Positions 62,201-64,000 of a stretch of 64,000 nt of DNA are shown piece by piece. The position numbers and the translations under genes are program-made. The stretch comes from Mangrovibacterium diazotrophicum (lineage in GTDB: Bacteria; Bacteroidota; Bacteroidia; Bacteroidales; Prolixibacteraceae), in contig NZ_RAPN01000006.1 in the NCBI RefSeq assembly GCF_003610535.1, positions 62,001 through 126,000 of the forward strand, read 5' to 3'. Below the pieces are notes generated by a model. It searched no databases and was not told the origin of the DNA. It saw only the letters and a list, made by a program, of their open reading frames with translations. Position 1 is the first letter of the stretch; every line of letters starts with the position of its first letter.

Positions 62201-62884
62201 AAGGAAAGTGAACTACAGGTCGGTCTTTTCGTCAAACGCTCACATATCAAAGAACCAGGGAACGATTTCATCTCCAATCTGTCCGAAAACGAACTCACAG
62301 CCGACGACTTGGAGCAACATGTTTATTCCGGTGTCCGCATCGGCTACACGACCAAAGCATTGGATCGGGAATCCAATCCGCAACGAGGATACCTGCTGAA
62401 TGCCGAAGCACGTCAGTCCTGGCGGATTGATGGCCCGGAAGAACAATTCACAACCCTTTCGGGCGACTTCAGAGCATACCTCAGCTTTACAAGAAACCCG
62501 CGAACAGTGGTGGTACTGCGAGTTGGCGGGGAAAAAATATTCAACGATCATTTCTTTCTTGAATCGGCAACGCTCGGCGGTAAAACCAACCTTCGCGGCT
62601 ACCTTGGCGACCGCTTCTATGGCGATGCCAGCTTCTACCAAAATACGGAGCTTCGCTACAAAATCCATGATTTTAAATCGGTTGTGTTGAATGGCGAATA
62701 CGGGCTGCTGGGACTTTTTGATTCCGGACGAGTCTGGCTTTCGGGCGAGAAATCCGACTACTGGCACAAGGGCTTCGGTGCCGGCTTGTGGGTTTCTCCG
62801 TTTGACATGACGATTTTAACTGCCAGCTACAATTGGAGCAACGACGACCGAATAGTGCAGGTCACTTTAAATTTCAAGCTTTGA
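59261..62884 (+). CDS. Phosphoesterase-like / kinase-like / Omp85-type barrel fusion protein
   Basis: A 1207-residue exported protein (signal up to SPSKAQ, about residue 20). Residues 35-290 have the calcineurin-like phosphoesterase layout, but the ligands are replaced: LIGNCGKF for GD, FLGNNFYP for GDN, AGWSDW for GNHD, and YASSHERNFQ for the last GHxH, so it should bind no metals. Residues about 450-640 contain FLNDWDRHDDQWRW and IPRDRDQAFYV, recalling HipA/CotH-type kinase sites (tentative). The C-terminal third is an Omp85/surface-antigen barrel with GGKTNLRGYLGDRFYGDASF and a final VQVTLNFKL strand. It spans the outer membrane, function unknown. The next start codon overlaps its stop. 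Confidence 0.78.
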   Translation: MNKIILFFLFLSIFSPSKAQTSTRDFESNDDPVNFSLFLIGNCGKFSSADSQQVKLMNQIMKFDRNKKGIIFLGNNFYPSFSDLFSEDVEDKKPRPQLNKLKQFNGPICFVAGWSDWSYGASNGKEMVKWEYKTINKTLKNEEVYMPDGGCPGPKEVFISDSITLVLIDTQWWMHPFDTRMGKCDMEDKADFWNNLRDVLRRNRDKQVVVAGYHPPVSYGEYGGYFSPFVQIIGFPYVFMRKNVGSRLDLSHPLYSEFSEGLKSVLEEFPNIIYASSHERNFQYFTENKVHYIIGGSLTGGDYVKSKETSCSSRDGGLARLDFHASGEVELKFFSIENPEMAECNEIVYDFSTCEEHLAPIVENQTFADSMVALASTRYDIDPKHYKWVGENYRDIWSTPIKAPVFDIMQEKGGLVILKRGGGQQTKSLRLKATNKHQYTLRSIEKDVEGAVSSELANTFAIEVLQDNISASNPYAALVAAQLAEVAGVMHTNPEVVYVPRDYRMEEYTEDLANMLFLFEERPAGDWSDQKSFGYSKEIVGTDDVLDQTEESANNHVDQKAVLRARILDTFLNDWDRHDDQWRWASFMENGETIYRPIPRDRDQAFYVNQGRLPWLVTRKWLMPKFQGFGPMTENMNGLAFNARYFDRTFLTEPDWNNWATMLDSLTMRLTDEKIRAATQAFPKEVQPLCADSTADILIARKANMGKMIREHYLSLAKNVNITGTNENDIFHVERLANGQTDVQVWNSDRTILEYHRLFNNNETKEIRLYGLKGNDKFVLNGNQKSGSKIRLIGGKDDDSFQNNSIVSSGGNQVSIYDNKKGTNVTRNQDTRVHLSNHEQINYYDRMDFKYDVVKPGVLLGFNPDDAVFIGGGPIIYKYRFRRHEVHTIMANIATLTAAFNALYQFESFSENGGWDHHIGIDMKAPNYAMNYFGMGNKSTRNSEFDRDYYQMRINQTNIQYSLGKRWGQTAFEESEDGTIKESELQVGLFVKRSHIKEPGNDFISNLSENELTADDLEQHVYSGVRIGYTTKALDRESNPQRGYLLNAEARQSWRIDGPEEQFTTLSGDFRAYLSFTRNPRTVVVLRVGGEKIFNDHFFLESATLGGKTNLRGYLGDRFYGDASFYQNTELRYKIHDFKSVVLNGEYGLLGLFDSGRVWLSGEKSDYWHKGFGAGLWVSPFDMTILTASYNWSNDDRIVQVTLNFKL

Positions 62885-63519
62885 AAAACTTCGTCCTATT
62901 CATATGGCTGATGATCGTGGTTGTTCCCGCCTGGGCTCAATCCCGCAAGCTCGACATTTACCTGGTACGGCACGCCAAAGTTAATATCGACCGCCCCACA
63001 GTGATGGGCTCAAAGAAGGCTGCCGAGCTGGTGAAGGCCTACAATTCGGCTCCGATTTACGACTTCGACCCGGCACCGGTTCGCGGGCTGATTGAGGCTG
63101 AGCATCCGAAGGTTGTTACCAGCGCGCTCCCCCGGGCAATCGACACAGCCTGCCGCCTGTTTCCCGATGACAGCATTACCGGCTATTCCGTTTTCAACGA
63201 ATACCAATTAGGCATTGTCCGAATCCCGCTCATTCCCATGCCCTACCCGGTCTGGACCGGTTTCTCCCGTTTGATGTGGCTCGTTCATCTCAACTCAGAA
63301 GCTGAAAGCCGCCCCGAAACGAAAGCACGACTTCAGGCAGCAACGAATTTATTGGAGGAACTGGCCCGGCAAAATTCGACAGTCGTGCTTGTTGGGCACG
63401 GTTACCTGATCTCAGAAATGCGGCGGGAATTGGCGAAGCGTGGCTGGCAGATTATCCGGAATGGCGGCAACAACAACCTGGCTGTTTCTCACCTGGAAAG
63501 AACAGAAGCCCCCAACTAG
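62881..63519 (+). CDS. Exported histidine phosphatase family protein
   Basis: A 212-residue protein. I choose TTG at 62881, overlapping the previous stop (TTGA), because it gives a proper signal peptide (LKNFVLFIWLMIVVVPAWAQ, initiator read as Met). An ATG at 62833 would add 16 residues inside the preceding gene. The phosphatase core shows IYLVRHAKVN (catalytic His), SALPRAIDTACRLF, and VVLVGHGYLISEM (second His). It would hydrolyse a phosphomonoester in the periplasm. Overlap with the pseudo-phosphoesterase/Omp85 gene implies a shared transcript and perhaps a shared substrate. Confidence 0.85.
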   Translation: MKNFVLFIWLMIVVVPAWAQSRKLDIYLVRHAKVNIDRPTVMGSKKAAELVKAYNSAPIYDFDPAPVRGLIEAEHPKVVTSALPRAIDTACRLFPDDSITGYSVFNEYQLGIVRIPLIPMPYPVWTGFSRLMWLVHLNSEAESRPETKARLQAATNLLEELARQNSTVVLVGHGYLISEMRRELAKRGWQIIRNGGNNNLAVSHLERTEAPN

Positions 63520-63558
63520 CGATATCTGAAATCAGGTCTTAACGTTAAATTTTTCTGA

Positions 63559-63610
63559 AGACCGATCAAAAAAAAGACCAATCAGTCTATTTCATCCGAC
63601 CGAACGGTCT
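63559..63610 (+). promoter_or_regulatory. Double TetR-type operator
   Basis: AGACCAATCAGTCT (63575-63588) and GACCGAACGGTC (63598-63609) are two palindromes with centres 22 bp apart, both followed by TA; a further half-site AGACCGATC lies at 63559. They resemble the TAGACC...GGTCTA boxes of NemR/LmrA-type TetR regulators and sit directly before such a gene. Confidence 0.75.
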
Positions 63611-63624
63611 ATTTTTGAATCATC

Positions 63625-64000
63625 ATGAGTAAAGCAGAACGTACAAGGCAATTTATCATCGAAAAAGCAGCTCCCATTATCAACAGGAAGGGCATGGCCG
63701 GCGCTTCGCTGAGCGATATTATGGAGGCAACCGGATTGGCCAAAGGTTGCATCTACGGGAACTTCGAAAACAAAGATGAGATTTGCCTCGAAGCGTTCAA
63801 TTACTTGTCTCAAAGCTATGTAAACAAGCTGAAGGAACATCTTCAGAATTTTACGGGCGCCAAAGCCAAATTACTGGCTTACCTGGATTACACCCTGGCC
63901 GGAAAACTCAGGGATGAAATGGGAGGCTGCCCGGTTATTAATTTTGGTGCTGAATCAGACGACACTCATCCTGCGATTCGGGAGCGGGTGAAGCAGGTCA
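63625..64000 (+). CDS. TetR family regulator (3' end outside window)
   Basis: The first 125 residues of a TetR regulator: MSKAERTRQFIIEKAAPIIN, then the helix-turn-helix GASLSDIMEATGLAKGCIYG and NFENKDEICLEAF. The later phrase GGCPVINFGAESDDTHPAIR is typical of the LmrA/YxaF/NemR branch, which answers electrophiles or hydrophobic drugs and often controls reductases or efflux pumps. The double palindrome 15-50 bp upstream is most simply its own operator. The regulated genes probably lie beyond the window. Confidence 0.88.
   Translation, partial: MSKAERTRQFIIEKAAPIINRKGMAGASLSDIMEATGLAKGCIYGNFENKDEICLEAFNYLSQSYVNKLKEHLQNFTGAKAKLLAYLDYTLAGKLRDEMGGCPVINFGAESDDTHPAIRERVKQV

Noticed and set aside
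1-64000. tRNA, rRNA, tmRNA or other structured RNA genes, insertion sequences and integrase genes
   Set aside because: No cloverleaf with a T-loop, no rRNA-like stretch, and no transposase or recombinase reading frame was recognised in the gaps; a covariance search could still find small RNAs.

Overview
The window is chromosomal DNA from a member of the Bacteroidota, most likely an environmental Bacteroidales/Marinilabiliales-type organism. The evidence is several Bacteroidota-style promoter boxes (TTTG / TAnnTTTG), a fused fucokinase/GDP-fucose pyrophosphorylase, paired DUF3857/transglutaminase proteins, TPR-MORN proteins, many small lipoproteins and outer-membrane barrels, and almost no Shine-Dalgarno sites. 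No rRNA, tRNA, transposase, integrase or CRISPR array was recognised.

Region by region. 0-5.1 kb: a nitrate-type ABC importer (binding lipoprotein cut by the window edge, permease, two ATPases) followed by an FNR-like regulator with a cysteine set suited to an Fe-S cluster. 5.2-6.7 kb: a CorA Mg2+ channel behind a leader that encodes a 16-residue peptide and two mutually exclusive hairpins, one hiding the corA ribosome-binding site. 6.8-15 kb: ArnT-like glycosyltransferase, membrane proteins, a Tat-exported aldo/keto reductase and lipoproteins. 15-20.5 kb: small minus-strand genes (DUF2200, HD hydrolase, RDD, BI-1 and others) separated by two families of short palindromic repeats. 20.4-26 kb: an AT-rich block of single-gene units, including a PD-(D/E)XK nuclease-like protein and an AbiJ-like abortive-infection protein. 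Three of these units are bounded by attC-like imperfect palindromes whose ends match cassette by cassette, as in an integron cassette array. 26.2-30 kb: an exact 21-bp-period tract, a LuxR-type regulator diverging from a conserved protein of unknown role, then about 1.7 kb of nested palindromic repeats. 30.2-37.7 kb: an operon of a TPR-MORN protein, a transglutaminase-like protein with an intact triad and one that has lost it, plus a tiny PspC protein; related repeats recur on the far side. 38.3-44.6 kb: a CusCBA-type metal efflux operon led by a His/Cys-rich peptide. 44.6-51.9 kb: Fkp, envelope proteins, pentapeptide-repeat protein, MazG. 52-55.5 kb: PEP carboxylase followed by an LCIB-type carbonic anhydrase. 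55.9-64 kb: TetR regulator, membrane class III nucleotidyl cyclase convergent with an HD-domain/Pycsar-type membrane protein, a phosphoesterase-like/Omp85 fusion that has lost its metal ligands, a histidine phosphatase, and a second TetR gene with a clear double operator, cut by the window end.

The observations most worth pursuing are the corA leader switch, the attC-like cassette array, the cyclase/HD-PycTM pair and the pseudo-phosphoesterase/Omp85 fusion. All functional calls rest on reading motifs by eye; no database search was possible.
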